This document shows positions 36,379 through 45,832 of a DNA stretch of 64,000 nucleotides, piece after piece. The notes under the pieces are model-generated. The model saw only the letters and a program-made list of their open reading frames with translations. It ran no database searches and was not told the origin of the DNA. The DNA is from an uncultured Dialister sp. (lineage in GTDB: Bacteria > Bacillota > Negativicutes > Veillonellales > Dialisteraceae). Each line of letters starts with the position of its first letter. Within the stretch, counting starts at the first letter, position 1. The stretch spans positions 62,001 to 126,000 of the forward strand of contig URIB01000003.1 in assembly GCA_900547785.1 (NCBI GenBank). Reading direction: 5' to 3'. The position numbers were made by a program, and so were the translations under genes.

Positions 36379-36439
36379 GATTTTTTCAAGCAAAATAACA
36401 TATTTCAGGCACCATATCCAAAGTTTATAAAGCAAAAGA

Positions 36440-36472
36440 AAAAAGAACCGCCTTCCCATCGGCAATTCTTTT
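36440..36472 (-). terminator. Terminator after the glutamine synthetase gene
   Basis: Minus-strand AGAATTGCC and GGCGGTTCT arms, then TTTTTTC. Confidence 0.75.
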
Positions 36473-36482
36473 CTCCTCCCTT

Positions 36483-38378
36483 TTATTCAATAATGTTTAA
36501 CGCATAAATCTGATAGTCTTCCGACAAACTCTGAGCTTCTCGAGCCATAATAATTTGTAATTCTGATGCCTGATCGTAATCATTATTTTCCAGGAACTCT
36601 TTCAGTCGGGTACAAATGCATTTCGTATCTTTTGTATCTTTTGCCAAACATAAACGTTTTTCTCGGATAGAATTCCATCTCTTGTCGTCTATTTCATCTT
36701 CATGCTCTAACTTTTTATAACTTTTTACAGCTCTCTCCGTTTCCGGAATCAAACGATCAATCAGTTCATTTTTCCATCGATACACTATACCGGTCAAAAA
36801 TGATTCTACAATTTCTTTGGACAGCACACCGCCATCTGTCAAAACCGCTATTTTTTCCGGATGGGATTTCATTATTTTTACATTCTCCCATACCGTTGCC
36901 GGCGGTTTTCCGAAAACAGCATCCCGTTCCTCTTGCGTATAATCCTCAAACACATTCTTTTCACACCGGTATTCTCTGTCTTTTTCCAAGTAATCTGCAT
37001 CTTCTCCCGCTGCTTTGGAAAGTTCTTTGAGTAATTGATCCGGTCTTTTCCTCGAATTAACTGCATAGGCAATACCGTCCAATGCTGTCAGATACAGACA
37101 GGAAACCGCCAAATATGTATTCGTGAACGGATTGGGCGCTCTGAGTTCAAATCTCGTTGCTTTCGGATTCTCTATATCTCGTATCAGCCCCATTAAAATG
37201 CTGCGGTTGCGGGATGGTAAATCAGGGGTATGTCCTAATGAAGTTACAATACATACCGGTGCTTCAAATCCGGGTTTTAATCGGTTGAATGCATCTGTAG
37301 TAGAAGAGATAAACGGGTTTATTGCTTCATAATTATTCAACACCCCCATAATAAATCCATAACCTATGGTAGACAGATAATCGGCTTTCATATCTTCCGG
37401 TGCCAGTAAATTCATTATTTTCCCGTTTTTCAGCCGCACCGACAAACCGACATGTGTATGTTCACCGCTACCTGCCACACCTAAGATCGGCTTTGCTTTA
37501 AAAGATACGTCTAATCCGTTTCTGCGAAAAACTTCCCGTATAATAATTCGTGCTTCCAATTCATTATCGGCTGCTTGTAGGGGATTGAAAGAAAAGCGCC
37601 AATCCAATTCAAGCTGTTCGCATACGTCAAAAACATGACCGCCGTCATCAATTTTCGGTTTAATCCCGCCTACTTCTTTATGTCCCATCTCGACGTGCAT
37701 ACCTCGTATATCCAGTTCTTCAATGGCCTGCTCCATCGCCGTACGGACATTCCCTCTCATTCTCTGCCAATATTGCTCTTTTAATCGTTGGGAAATGGAA
37801 AGATGTTGTACCGTCTCTTTTTCACTGGGAGTTTTTACCCAAAACTCCAATTCTGTCCCTGTAGTAAAAATAATATCCTGAATTTCTTCAAACGGAAAAT
37901 TTTCCATACCCTTGATTTGTTTTCCCGCGAGTAATTCTTTGAGTCTTTCCGCCACATATTCACAAGACTGCTTTAAAATGGATCGGGAATCTATAAAAAC
38001 ACCTTTGTGTGTTAAAAAACTGGGAATACGAAGTGTCCCCACGGGAAGACCGGTTGCCATATCAATATTTTCATCATTATAGTCTACATACCAATTCACT
38101 GTATTGTCTGCCACAAAATCAACACGGGCATCATTTAAAGTGGCAATATTCATAAACACAACGGAAGAACCGTCTGTCTGTACTGCTTTTCCTGCAAAAA
38201 AGTCGTCATAATCTTTTATAAAAATTTCAATAGGAATTTTTTCGTCCGTATCATTACCGGCCAAATCAACCCCTATTAAAGATACAAATCTGATTTCGGG
38301 GTGCTGCGCCAATAAAGAAAGTACCCCCTCTTTTCCGTATTGACCGGCAGGAATACAATACAGCAACTCTTTATTCAT
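36483..38378 (-). CDS. glnA: Large glutamine synthetase with C-terminal extension
   Basis: ATP-dependent amidation of glutamate. At 631 residues it is far longer than the 440-470 of GSI. The N-terminal beta-grasp part (residues about 30-130, VSLIGVDLAGND...PVGTLRIPSF) is followed by the catalytic domain. That domain has ELEFWVKTPSE, the metal/ATP motif GVAGSGEHTHVGLS, SLGHTPDLPSRNRSILMGLIRD and the RFELRAPNPFTNTYLA region. The last 130 residues are a helical extension rich in charged residues. The family is a divergent GS type that I have seen in Firmicute anaerobes. A hairpin lies in its leader. Whether it is the main GS cannot be decided here. Confidence 0.85.
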   Translation of the reverse strand: MNKELLYCIPAGQYGKEGVLSLLAQHPEIRFVSLIGVDLAGNDTDEKIPIEIFIKDYDDFFAGKAVQTDGSSVVFMNIATLNDARVDFVADNTVNWYVDYNDENIDMATGLPVGTLRIPSFLTHKGVFIDSRSILKQSCEYVAERLKELLAGKQIKGMENFPFEEIQDIIFTTGTELEFWVKTPSEKETVQHLSISQRLKEQYWQRMRGNVRTAMEQAIEELDIRGMHVEMGHKEVGGIKPKIDDGGHVFDVCEQLELDWRFSFNPLQAADNELEARIIIREVFRRNGLDVSFKAKPILGVAGSGEHTHVGLSVRLKNGKIMNLLAPEDMKADYLSTIGYGFIMGVLNNYEAINPFISSTTDAFNRLKPGFEAPVCIVTSLGHTPDLPSRNRSILMGLIRDIENPKATRFELRAPNPFTNTYLAVSCLYLTALDGIAYAVNSRKRPDQLLKELSKAAGEDADYLEKDREYRCEKNVFEDYTQEERDAVFGKPPATVWENVKIMKSHPEKIAVLTDGGVLSKEIVESFLTGIVYRWKNELIDRLIPETERAVKSYKKLEHEDEIDDKRWNSIREKRLCLAKDTKDTKCICTRLKEFLENNDYDQASELQIIMAREAQSLSEDYQIYALNIIE

Positions 38379-38427
38379 TTAAATCCTCCTTTGAAGTGCC
38401 GAAGCATTTTCTTTTTCACAAAATAAA

Positions 38428-38455
38428 ATGACCCACTCCTTTGGGAATGAGTCAT
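38428..38455 (-). promoter_or_regulatory. Hairpin in the leader of the glutamine synthetase gene (attenuator candidate)
   Basis: Minus-strand ATGACTCATTCC and GGAGTGGGTCAT with a CAAA loop, then TTTATTTT. It lies between the promoter at 38483-38512 and the gene start at 38378, so either it attenuates that transcript or it ends the yqeY transcript. Confidence 0.6.
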
Positions 38456-38482
38456 CTTTGACGTAGTATGAACTTGTAAATA

Positions 38483-38512
38483 AGAATACACCACGCACCT
38501 TGTTTTTGTCAA
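38483..38512 (-). promoter_or_regulatory. Promoter upstream of the glutamine synthetase leader
   Basis: TTGACA (38507-38512), 18-base spacer, TATTCT (38483-38488), beginning five bases past the yqeY stop. Confidence 0.65.
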
Positions 38513-38517
38513 GTAGA

Positions 38518-38973
38518 TCAGCGTTCAGATAAAACATCTTTCACAATACGATTAATGACTTTACCGTCCGCCTGTCCCTTCAACTTAGCCATTACAACCT
38601 TCATGGCAGAACCCATATTTTTCTGTTCCGCTCCCAACTCATCAATCGTCTCTTCAACAATTTGACGAATCATATCTTCCGGCATTTCCGGCGGAAGATA
38701 TTTTTCAAGTACTGTAATTTCTGCTTCGGTCTCCTTAACCAGGTCATCTCTGCCGGAATCTTTTATTTCATCAAGCGTTTCTTTGCGTTGCTTGACCTCT
38801 TTCCGGAGAATGGCAAGAACCTGATCATCATCGAAGTCCGCGTGTCCGCCGTCAATTTCGGCCTGCTTGATATGTGCTCTCGCCATACGAATGACGTTGA
38901 GCGCAAGCTTTCCTTCTTCTTTTGCTTTCATGGCAACTTTCATATCTGCCATAAGCTGTTCTTTAATTGACAC
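38518..38973 (-). CDS. yqeY: GatB/YqeY domain-containing protein
   Basis: 151 residues, an all-helical protein that resembles the tRNA-binding tail domain of the GatB amidotransferase subunit. Its own role is unknown. Features: IKEQLMADMKVAMKAKEEGKL at the N-terminus, KEVKQRKETLDEIKDSGRDDLV in the middle and LPPEMPEDMIRQIVEETI, then MGSAMKVVMAKLKGQADGKVINRIVKDVL. The GTG start at 38973 has AAGGTG six bases upstream; a GTG three codons earlier overlaps that site. It follows rpsU, a frequent Firmicute order. Confidence 0.92.
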   Translation of the reverse strand: MSIKEQLMADMKVAMKAKEEGKLALNVIRMARAHIKQAEIDGGHADFDDDQVLAILRKEVKQRKETLDEIKDSGRDDLVKETEAEITVLEKYLPPEMPEDMIRQIVEETIDELGAEQKNMGSAMKVVMAKLKGQADGKVINRIVKDVLSER

Positions 38974-38993
38974 AACTATCACCTTGCAACCTG

Positions 38994-39170
38994 TTATTTA
39001 AACTTACGTTTTCTTGCGGCTTCAGATTTCAGTTTACGTCTAACGCTGGGCTTTTCATAATGTTCACGTTTTCTTACTTCAGAAAGAACCCCGGCTTTTT
39101 GGCAGGAACGTTTAAATCTGCGAAGAGCACTATCTAAAGACTCGCCCTTTTGAACTTTAATTTCAGACAT
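38994..39170 (-). CDS. rpsU: 30S ribosomal protein S21
   Basis: 58 residues, basic, matching S21 throughout: [21 protein letters not shown], then [20 protein letters not shown]. The ATG is preceded by GGAGGGAGGG. It lies 20 bases before yqeY, and together with the HIT gene and mtaB it forms the common Firmicute block. Confidence 0.97.
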   Translation of the reverse strand: MSEIKVQKGESLDSALRRFKRSCQKAGVLSEVRKREHYEKPSVRRKLKSEAARKRKFK

Positions 39171-39267
39171 CTGTATCCCTCCCTCCAAATAGACTGATGG
39201 GGTGCTATTGCACACTATTAAATTATAATTTATTGATCCTTCTCTGTCAATGAAATTATCAAAGAAA

Positions 39268-39624
39268 TTACTCATTCGTCGGGAATGGCGGCCAGCCCAT
39301 TTCTTTCCCGCCCACAATGTGTGCGTGGAAATGAAAAACGGTCTGTCCTGCTTTTTTCCCCGTATTTACAATCAAACGAAATCCGTCCTCTTCCATCCCC
39401 TGCATTTCCGCTATCTTCTTTATGATAAGAAAGAAATCTGCAAACTCCTTATTAATCGCAGATGTCATTTTCAATATATTATCCACATGGACCTTGGGTA
39501 TGACAAGGATATGTACCGGTGCGCAAGGCTCTATATCCTTAAATGCAAACCAATGCTCATCTTCATAAACCTTTGTACAAGGAATTTTTCCGGAAATAAT
39601 TTTACAAAACAGGCAGTCTTCCAT
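39268..39624 (-). CDS. HIT family protein (HinT-like purine nucleoside phosphoramidase)
   Basis: 118 residues. The histidine triad HFHAHIVGG lies near the C-terminus, with [19 protein letters not shown] at the N-terminus. HinT proteins hydrolyse AMP-lysine or AMP-phosphoramidates; the biological substrate is uncertain. The ATG at 39624 sits nine bases after AAAGGA and immediately follows the mtaB stop, so the two are coupled. Confidence 0.93.
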   Translation of the reverse strand: MEDCLFCKIISGKIPCTKVYEDEHWFAFKDIEPCAPVHILVIPKVHVDNILKMTSAINKEFADFFLIIKKIAEMQGMEEDGFRLIVNTGKKAGQTVFHFHAHIVGGKEMGWPPFPTNE

Positions 39625-39625
39625 T

Positions 39626-40960
39626 TTATACCATCCTTTCTGCAATTCCGCTCAAACCGTCTTCTGTTAAAGAATGAATTCTGACTAAATATATTTTACC
39701 ACGTTGTATGTCTTCTCCTTTGAGATACACACGGATGTACTCATCAGAAAGTCCTTCGAAACAGCCATTCTTTTCTTCTTCCGTTAAAACATGAAGCATT
39801 TTCCCTAAAAAGCGTCTTCTGTATTCTTCCGATAACTTTTTCTCCAGTTTCTGTACCTGATGCATCCTTTCTTTTTTAACAGCCGGTGAAATCTGCCCCG
39901 GATAATTGGCTGCCGGTGTCCCTGATCTTTGAGAATACGGAAAGATATGAATGGCTGAAAATTTCAATTCCGCCAAAGTATCCATCGTTTCTTTAAAATT
40001 TTCTTCCGTTTCTCCCGGAAACCCTACAATCAAGTCTGTAGTCAATGCCAAACCCGGTATCTGATTCCTGAGCTCCGTGATCAACCGCTTATAATCTCCC
40101 AAGCGATAGTGGCGGTTCATAGCACGAAGCACATCATCTGATCCCGATTGAATCGGTAAATGTAAGTGGCGACATACTTTCGGTTCATTCTTAATTAAAT
40201 CAATCAGTTCTTCAGACAGCTCAACCGATTCGATAGAACCTAAACGTATGCGCAATAAGTCGGGAATCTTCAATAATTCGTTGACCAGCGACGATAAAGA
40301 GGTATCGTCATGCAAATCTTTCCCGTAATTCCCCAAATGGATTCCCGTAAGAACAATTTCTCTATACCCTTGACTTACAAGGTGCTTAATCTCTTTGACC
40401 GCATCTTCCTGTTTTCTTGATTTTAACCTGCCCCGGGCATAAGGAATAATACAAAAAGTACAATAATTATCACATCCTTCCTGCACCTTAATAAACGCCC
40501 TGGTTTTTACTTCTCCCTTAGCATCCACAGTGAGATTCTCAAATTCTTTGACCGTCATAATATCTCTCACTTCATTCAAAACAGCATTTGACCGGGCAGC
40601 TTTTTCTACATATTCCACAATGTGGGATCGATTTTGTATTCCTACAATGACATCTACATCCCCCATTTCTTCAAAGACCTCAGGCGCAAGCTGGGCATAG
40701 CAGCCTGCTACCGCAATAACAGCTTTTGGATGATTTCTTCGGATACGACGTACCATTTGCCGTGATTTTCTGTCTCCTATGCTTGTTACAGAACAAGTAT
40801 TTACAACATATACATCCGCATCATTATCATTTTCCGCAACCTTATATCCGTTATTTATAAATAAGGTACGCATGGCATCACTGTCGTATTGATTCACTTT
40901 GCACCCCAACGTGACAAAAGCTACCGTCTTTTCTTTTGTATCTAAAATATTATTTTCCAT
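39626..40960 (-). CDS. mtaB: tRNA t6A37 methylthiotransferase MtaB
   Basis: Radical-SAM enzyme that converts t6A to ms2t6A at position 37 of ANN-reading tRNAs. It has 444 residues. The N-terminal MTTase domain holds three cluster cysteines (TLGCKVNQYDSD; VVNTCSVTSIGD; VAGCYAQ). The radical-SAM motif is CDNYCTFC near residue 153, and a C-terminal TRAM-like domain ends the protein. The FITLGCK-type start and overall length separate it from MiaB and RimO. Confidence 0.94.
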   Translation of the reverse strand: MENNILDTKEKTVAFVTLGCKVNQYDSDAMRTLFINNGYKVAENDNDADVYVVNTCSVTSIGDRKSRQMVRRIRRNHPKAVIAVAGCYAQLAPEVFEEMGDVDVIVGIQNRSHIVEYVEKAARSNAVLNEVRDIMTVKEFENLTVDAKGEVKTRAFIKVQEGCDNYCTFCIIPYARGRLKSRKQEDAVKEIKHLVSQGYREIVLTGIHLGNYGKDLHDDTSLSSLVNELLKIPDLLRIRLGSIESVELSEELIDLIKNEPKVCRHLHLPIQSGSDDVLRAMNRHYRLGDYKRLITELRNQIPGLALTTDLIVGFPGETEENFKETMDTLAELKFSAIHIFPYSQRSGTPAANYPGQISPAVKKERMHQVQKLEKKLSEEYRRRFLGKMLHVLTEEEKNGCFEGLSDEYIRVYLKGEDIQRGKIYLVRIHSLTEDGLSGIAERMV

Positions 40961-40982
40961 TTTATGATTAAACCCTTTGCTA

Positions 40983-41213
40983 TTAAATTTCTATACTGCA
41001 AAAGAAATAGTAAATATGTCTATGTATCATTCTACTGAAATCTGAATAACTTGGGAAGAGGATTTCATGTATGCCGTCAAAATGCTTAATGACGATTCCG
41101 TTCTTATACCGGACGTTAAAAACCTCATAGTTCAAATAAGAATAGTAAAAAGATTGGATATATTGTTTCATCAGCCATAACAGAATCATGTGAGACTTAC
41201 TTCTTCTCTTCAT
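40983..41213 (-). CDS. Possible small protein, KTSC-like
   Basis: Up to 76 residues, weakly supported. The core SYLNYEVFNVRYKNG...HFDGIHEILFPSYSDFSRMIHRHI follows the beta-turn-beta pattern of KTSC-domain proteins (a short domain also found at the C-terminus of some lysyl-tRNA synthetases). The start is unclear: two Met codons (41213, or MKQY further in) lack a good ribosome site. It would be first in the mtaB unit, 22 bases ahead of mtaB and just after the ispH-rpsA terminator. It fills an otherwise empty gap of about 340 bases. Confidence 0.35.
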   Translation of the reverse strand: MKRRSKSHMILLWLMKQYIQSFYYSYLNYEVFNVRYKNGIVIKHFDGIHEILFPSYSDFSRMIHRHIYYFFCSIEI

Positions 41214-41230
41214 AAAATTATATTTAAAAA

Positions 41231-41275
41231 CAGCAAAAAACTCCGGAGTCCATCAAACTCCGGAGTTTTTTGCTG
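41231..41275. terminator. Strong terminator after ispH-rpsA, probably bidirectional
   Basis: A 19-base perfect stem (41231-41249 with 41257-41275) around a seven-base loop; A-runs and T-runs on both sides allow either direction. Confidence 0.9.
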
Positions 41276-41297
41276 TACAGATTCACTTAATCATTCA

Positions 41298-43199
41298 TTA
41301 TTCTTCAGTTTCTTCTTCCGACTCACGGGCAGGCCCTTCTACAAGAGCAAAACTGATTCTCTTCCGTTCTTCATCAATTCCGATGATACGAACTTGGAGT
41401 GTATCTCCTACCTGGCATATATCTCCCGGTTTTTTATTATGGTCCTGTGTCATCTCATTGACATGAAGAAGACCTGTCAAACCGTCTTCCATTTCAACAA
41501 TCACACCGAATTCAAGAAGTTTAATCACTTTTACTTCTACTACATCATCAACTTCATGATCATTGACTGCGGTTTCCCACGGATTCGGAATGCAATCTTT
41601 ATGACTGAAAGAGATTCTCTGTTTTTCTCTGTCAAAAGACTTAATCTTCACATCAATTTCCTGATCGGGCTGAAGCACATCTTCCACCTTGGCAATTTTT
41701 TTCCAGGAAATATCTGAAATATGAAGCAATCCCTCCACCCCTCTAAGTGCCACAAAAGCACCATAGGGCATAATCTTTTTAACAGTTCCCTTAAGAATTT
41801 CGCCATTTTCATAAGCAGATTCAATGGCATCCAATTCATCGGTACGCTGTTCTTCCAGCACCGCTTTTCTCGAAAGCACCAGACGATTTTTTGTGCGGTC
41901 CACCTCAAGAATCCTTGCTTCAAACTTTTTCCCTACCAAACCCTGAAGGGAATGCACAAAACGGAGATCCCCCTGGGAGAGTGGAATGAAACCGCGGAGA
42001 GATTTCAATTGTACAAGCAGGCCGACTTTGATTGCTTCAATCCCTTCGCATTCCACAGTTTCGCCTTTGTCAAACGCTTCCTGGGCAATATCCCAGTCCG
42101 CCAGACGATCAATTTTAATCTTGGAAACGAAGATTGTGCTGTCCTCCTTGATTCCGCTGACCACCTGTACCCGAAGTGTATCGCCTACCTGCAATACATC
42201 TTTAAGGGATGCGGGTTCCGGATAAGAGTATTCATGAATCGGAAGTACGGCTTCTGTCTTGTATCCGAAAGATATCCAGGCTTTGTCGTCACTTAAGTCC
42301 ACAACGGTACCGTCTACAACGCTGCCTTTGTGCACGTCCAGATTCATTTCCTCCTGTTCCAGCATTTCATTCATGTCTTCCATAATAAAAACTACCTCCT
42401 CTATGATCCAGTCTGGTGTCGATGCACCGGCGGTGATGCCAACCTTGTCATGACTGTGAAACCATTCCAATCTCAATTCCTCAGCCGTTTCAATGTGATG
42501 GGTAACCGCTCCTTCCGCCTGACAGACTTCCACGAGCCTGCCGGTATTGGCACTGTTGCGGCCGCCTATGACAATCATCACATCTACATTTTTTGCCAAC
42601 TCACGGGCTGCCTGCTGTCTTTCCTCAGTAGCATTGCAAATCGTTTTATGAACCGCCAGCGATTCGACTTTACCGGAAATCGCTTTAATCAACCGTTCAG
42701 CCAATGCGACAAAAAATGTGGTCTGTATAACGATATGGGCTTCTTTCATGGGCGGAAGTAAATCTACATCTTTCATTGTCTCCACAATGACCGGATGCTC
42801 TCCTGCCCATTCAGCTACACTCAGCATTTCAGGGTGCTTTTTTTCACCGATAAGTACAATTATTTTACCTTCTGCCGCCAAATCTTTAACGATTTTTTGA
42901 TTTCGTTTCACAAACGGACAGGTGGCATCAAGTAAAACCGAATTTTTGCACTTAAGGTCATTATAACATGAAGGACCTATCCCGTGCGAGCGGATAATGA
43001 CCGCTTCATTTGTTATTTCATTCACACTTTTTACGGCAGCCACTCCGCGGTCTGCCAATTTTTTTACCACTTGGGGGTTATGGATAATAGGTCCGAGTGT
43101 AACTGTTTTCTTGCCCGAAACAGCTGCTTTTTCCGCAATTTTCATTGCTTCCCGGACTCCATAACAAAAGCCCATCACTTTAGATTTATATATTTTCAT
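41298..43199 (-). CDS. ispH: IspH-ribosomal protein S1 fusion protein
   Basis: 633 residues, two functions in one chain. Residues 1-280 are IspH (LytB), the 4Fe-4S enzyme that makes IPP and DMAPP from HMBPP. The cluster cysteines are in VMGFCYGV, DATCPFVK and ICNATEERQ, with GITAGASTPDW near the end of the domain. Residues about 300-625 are four S1 RNA-binding repeats (VDGTVVDLSDDKAWISFGYKTE; LVQLKSLRGFIPLSQ; GTVKKIMPYGAFVALRGVEGLLHISDISW; VEVKVIKLLEFGVIVEMEDGLTGLLHVNEM). Such fusions are known in Clostridia and Negativicutes. It ends a seven-gene operon beginning at scpA. Confidence 0.95.
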   Translation of the reverse strand: MKIYKSKVMGFCYGVREAMKIAEKAAVSGKKTVTLGPIIHNPQVVKKLADRGVAAVKSVNEITNEAVIIRSHGIGPSCYNDLKCKNSVLLDATCPFVKRNQKIVKDLAAEGKIIVLIGEKKHPEMLSVAEWAGEHPVIVETMKDVDLLPPMKEAHIVIQTTFFVALAERLIKAISGKVESLAVHKTICNATEERQQAARELAKNVDVMIVIGGRNSANTGRLVEVCQAEGAVTHHIETAEELRLEWFHSHDKVGITAGASTPDWIIEEVVFIMEDMNEMLEQEEMNLDVHKGSVVDGTVVDLSDDKAWISFGYKTEAVLPIHEYSYPEPASLKDVLQVGDTLRVQVVSGIKEDSTIFVSKIKIDRLADWDIAQEAFDKGETVECEGIEAIKVGLLVQLKSLRGFIPLSQGDLRFVHSLQGLVGKKFEARILEVDRTKNRLVLSRKAVLEEQRTDELDAIESAYENGEILKGTVKKIMPYGAFVALRGVEGLLHISDISWKKIAKVEDVLQPDQEIDVKIKSFDREKQRISFSHKDCIPNPWETAVNDHEVDDVVEVKVIKLLEFGVIVEMEDGLTGLLHVNEMTQDHNKKPGDICQVGDTLQVRIIGIDEERKRISFALVEGPARESEEETEE

Positions 43200-43265
43200 C
43201 TGTCATTTTTTCCGTCTTTTTTATTTTATATAAATGATAGAACAAGTTTGTTATAAAAAAAATCA

Positions 43266-43889
43266 TTACCCATGCATTTTCATTTTTGCCTGATATGCAT
43301 CTGTAAGCTTTTGGATTTCTTTTTTTACAATATCATTCAATATTTCAACAGCTTCGTTGTCCGCCTTTTGCTTTTCTACATTTATCGGCGAACCTATTAA
43401 AACGGCCAGAGGCCCTTTTTTACGAGGCATATCCGCAGATCCCACAACTGCCACGGGAATCACCGGCGTCCCTGTCATCAGGGCCAGCGATGCCATGCCA
43501 GAATGAAAACGTCCCAGCCCGTTTTTTTTGATTCGTGTCCCTTCAGGAAATATGCCCAAAGCATTTCCTTCCTTCAGTTCTTTAACCGCCCGGCGAATTG
43601 CCGTTCTGTCGACAGAGCCCCGTTTGACGGGAAATGTACCGAATTGTTTTAGAATCCAACCGAATAACGGATTTTTAAACAGTTCTTCTTTCGCCATGTA
43701 ATGGACAACACGGTTTGTAATAGCCACCCCGACCAGAGGCGGATCGAAATAACTTTTGTGATTAGGTGCGATAATCACGGCTCCCTCTGACGGGATATGT
43801 TCCCGCCCCTCTATATGAAGACGATACATTCCCAGAAATATAATATTCAGTCCCCATCTTACAATTGTATAAAAAAACTGCTTTATCAT
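43266..43889 (-). CDS. plsC: 1-acyl-sn-glycerol-3-phosphate acyltransferase
   Basis: Makes phosphatidic acid from lysophosphatidic acid at the inner membrane. It has 207 residues. Acyltransferase motifs: NHKSYFDP (H-x4-D) near residue 42, FPEGTRIKKNG near residue 116, and VIPVAVVGS. One N-terminal hydrophobic segment. It lies between cmk and ispH-rpsA, a standard Firmicute cluster. Confidence 0.93.
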   Translation of the reverse strand: MIKQFFYTIVRWGLNIIFLGMYRLHIEGREHIPSEGAVIIAPNHKSYFDPPLVGVAITNRVVHYMAKEELFKNPLFGWILKQFGTFPVKRGSVDRTAIRRAVKELKEGNALGIFPEGTRIKKNGLGRFHSGMASLALMTGTPVIPVAVVGSADMPRKKGPLAVLIGSPINVEKQKADNEAVEILNDIVKKEIQKLTDAYQAKMKMHG

Positions 43890-43902
43890 CTGTATACCAC
43901 CG

Positions 43903-44580
43903 TTACTTACCGTTTATTTCTATTTTTTCATGACAAGTCCGAATTATCGCCTCTGCCGTTTCCTCCAGAGACATTTTGCTGTTATCAAGAAGAATGGCAT
44001 CCGCTGCCTTTCGGAGAGGTGATACTTCTCTGTGACTGTCCTGCCAATCCCTGTTTTCTATATCTTTTTCAATTTCCGCCAGGGTAATTTCAGGATGTAT
44101 TTCATGAAGCTCCTTATAACGGCGGAGTGCTCTTGTTTGGACTGATGCAGTTAGAAATATTTTTACGTCCGCATCAGGAAGCACGGTCGTTCCTATATCT
44201 CTCCCGTCAAGAACAATGCCGCCTAAAGCCGCCTGTTTTCTCTGTATCACCACCATGGCTTCTCTGACCTTACCGATTGCAGCCACTGCAGATACTTTGA
44301 CAGAAACCTCCGGTTCTCTGATAAAAGGAGTCACATCTTCTCCATTCACGGAAATCCGTATTCCCTCCTCCGAGGGACTCACGGTCATGTGGAGATTTTC
44401 CACTAATTTTATAATAGCTTGTGTTTCCGTAACACCCTGTTTCATCACTTCATACGTGACCGCTCTGTACATCGATCCCGTATCTAAGTAGGCATAACCC
44501 AAACGGCGCGCCACAATTTTGGCCACACTGCTTTTTCCTGCTCCGGCAGGGCCGTCAATGGCAATCGCTATATTACGCAT
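43903..44580 (-). CDS. cmk: Cytidylate kinase
   Basis: Phosphorylates CMP and dCMP. It has 225 residues. P-loop DGPAGAGKSS near residue 10, then LDTGSMYRAVTY and the CMP-binding GRDIGTTVLPDADVKIFLTAS. The ATG at 44580 has AGGAGG eight bases upstream, inside the end of the upstream oxidoreductase gene, which it overlaps by eight bases. Confidence 0.96.
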   Translation of the reverse strand: MRNIAIAIDGPAGAGKSSVAKIVARRLGYAYLDTGSMYRAVTYEVMKQGVTETQAIIKLVENLHMTVSPSEEGIRISVNGEDVTPFIREPEVSVKVSAVAAIGKVREAMVVIQRKQAALGGIVLDGRDIGTTVLPDADVKIFLTASVQTRALRRYKELHEIHPEITLAEIEKDIENRDWQDSHREVSPLRKAADAILLDNSKMSLEETAEAIIRTCHEKIEINGK

Positions 44581-45832
44581 CCGCTTCACCTCCTGCGGCG
44601 GAAAGAGCGGCCAGTCTTCCTGTAGAAAAAGCCGCCTGAATATTATACCCGCCGGTAAACGCATGGATATCAATCACTTCACCGGCCAGATATAAGTTTT
44701 TTATCAATTTCGATTCCATAGTGGAAGAATCAATTTCTTTTGTCGCAATTCCGCCGGCCGTCACAATAGCTTCTTCTATGGGCCGGGTTGCAGAAATCGT
44801 CACCGGCAACCTCTTGATGACCTGCCGCAATTTTGTCCTTTGTGCTTTAGTAAGCTCCGCAACCGGCAAAGTTTCAGAAATCCCCGCCACAGCTAATACG
44901 GCGTGAATCATTCGTTGAGGAAGAAGATCCTGCATTGCGTTGTCTATTTGCTTTAAGTGATATTCTTTAAAATCCCGGAGCAGACGCTTATCCAACACCT
45001 CTTCTGTCAGTGCAGGCTTTAAATCAATAAAACCCGTCACGACATATCCTCGGGAAAGCCATAAGGAAACCGTATCACTTTGGGTAAGAACTATCGGACC
45101 GGAAATTCCGAAATGGGTAAAAAGCATTTCTCCGAAAGCCTCTGTTTTTCTCCGTCCCCCTGCCGAAAGAGAAAGCGTCACGTTTTTAAGGGACAATCCT
45201 TGCAGATCCTTGCAATAGGGTTCCTTACATACCAAAGGAACAAGAGCCGGTCTCACGGGAACAATCGTATGTCCCAATTCCGCTGCCATAGCGTATCCGT
45301 CTCCCGTAGAACCTGTCCGCGGATAGGATTTACCGCCTGTGCAAAGAATCACCGCATCAACAGAATATCTTCCTTTTTCCGTTTGCACGGCAATGACTTT
45401 TTTGTTTTCTGTCAATATATGCAAAACCGGTTCGGACAAGTGAAGGCTCACTCTCTTTTTCTCAAGAAGATTCATAAATAGATGCCTGACTTCCTGTGCA
45501 TCGTCACTTGCAGGAAATACACGGCCTCCCCGTTCCACCTTTGTTTTTAGTCCCCATGCATGCATAAGTGCGAGTAAATCCAGATTGGAAAACTTGTGAT
45601 ACGCACTGAAAAGAAATTTACCGTTTCCCGGCGTTTTAGAAATAAAATCCGTAATCGGTGCCGAATTGGTAATATTACAACGCCCTTTGCCGGTAATCCC
45701 CATTTTCAAACCGACTCTGTTCATTTTTTCAAACAGAAATACTTCCGCCCCCGCTTCTGCCGCTGTCACTGCCGCCAAAAGTCCTGCTACACCGCCGCCG
45801 ATGACAGCGATTTTCTTATTTATGGAGTTCAT
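44573..45832 (-). CDS. HI0933/YhiN-family flavoprotein
   Basis: 419 residues, NAD(P)/FAD-dependent oxidoreductase. FAD-binding GGGVAGLLAAVTAAEAGAEVFLFEK at residues 12-36, GKGRCNITNS near residue 50, and the C-terminal FAD segment LYLAGEVIDIHAFTGGYNIQAAFSTG. Relatives are annotated as aminoacetone oxidase or simply HI0933-like; the substrate is not established. It is coupled to rluB (17-base overlap) and to cmk. Confidence 0.88.
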   Translation of the reverse strand: MNSINKKIAVIGGGVAGLLAAVTAAEAGAEVFLFEKMNRVGLKMGITGKGRCNITNSAPITDFISKTPGNGKFLFSAYHKFSNLDLLALMHAWGLKTKVERGGRVFPASDDAQEVRHLFMNLLEKKRVSLHLSEPVLHILTENKKVIAVQTEKGRYSVDAVILCTGGKSYPRTGSTGDGYAMAAELGHTIVPVRPALVPLVCKEPYCKDLQGLSLKNVTLSLSAGGRRKTEAFGEMLFTHFGISGPIVLTQSDTVSLWLSRGYVVTGFIDLKPALTEEVLDKRLLRDFKEYHLKQIDNAMQDLLPQRMIHAVLAVAGISETLPVAELTKAQRTKLRQVIKRLPVTISATRPIEEAIVTAGGIATKEIDSSTMESKLIKNLYLAGEVIDIHAFTGGYNIQAAFSTGRLAALSAAGGEADA

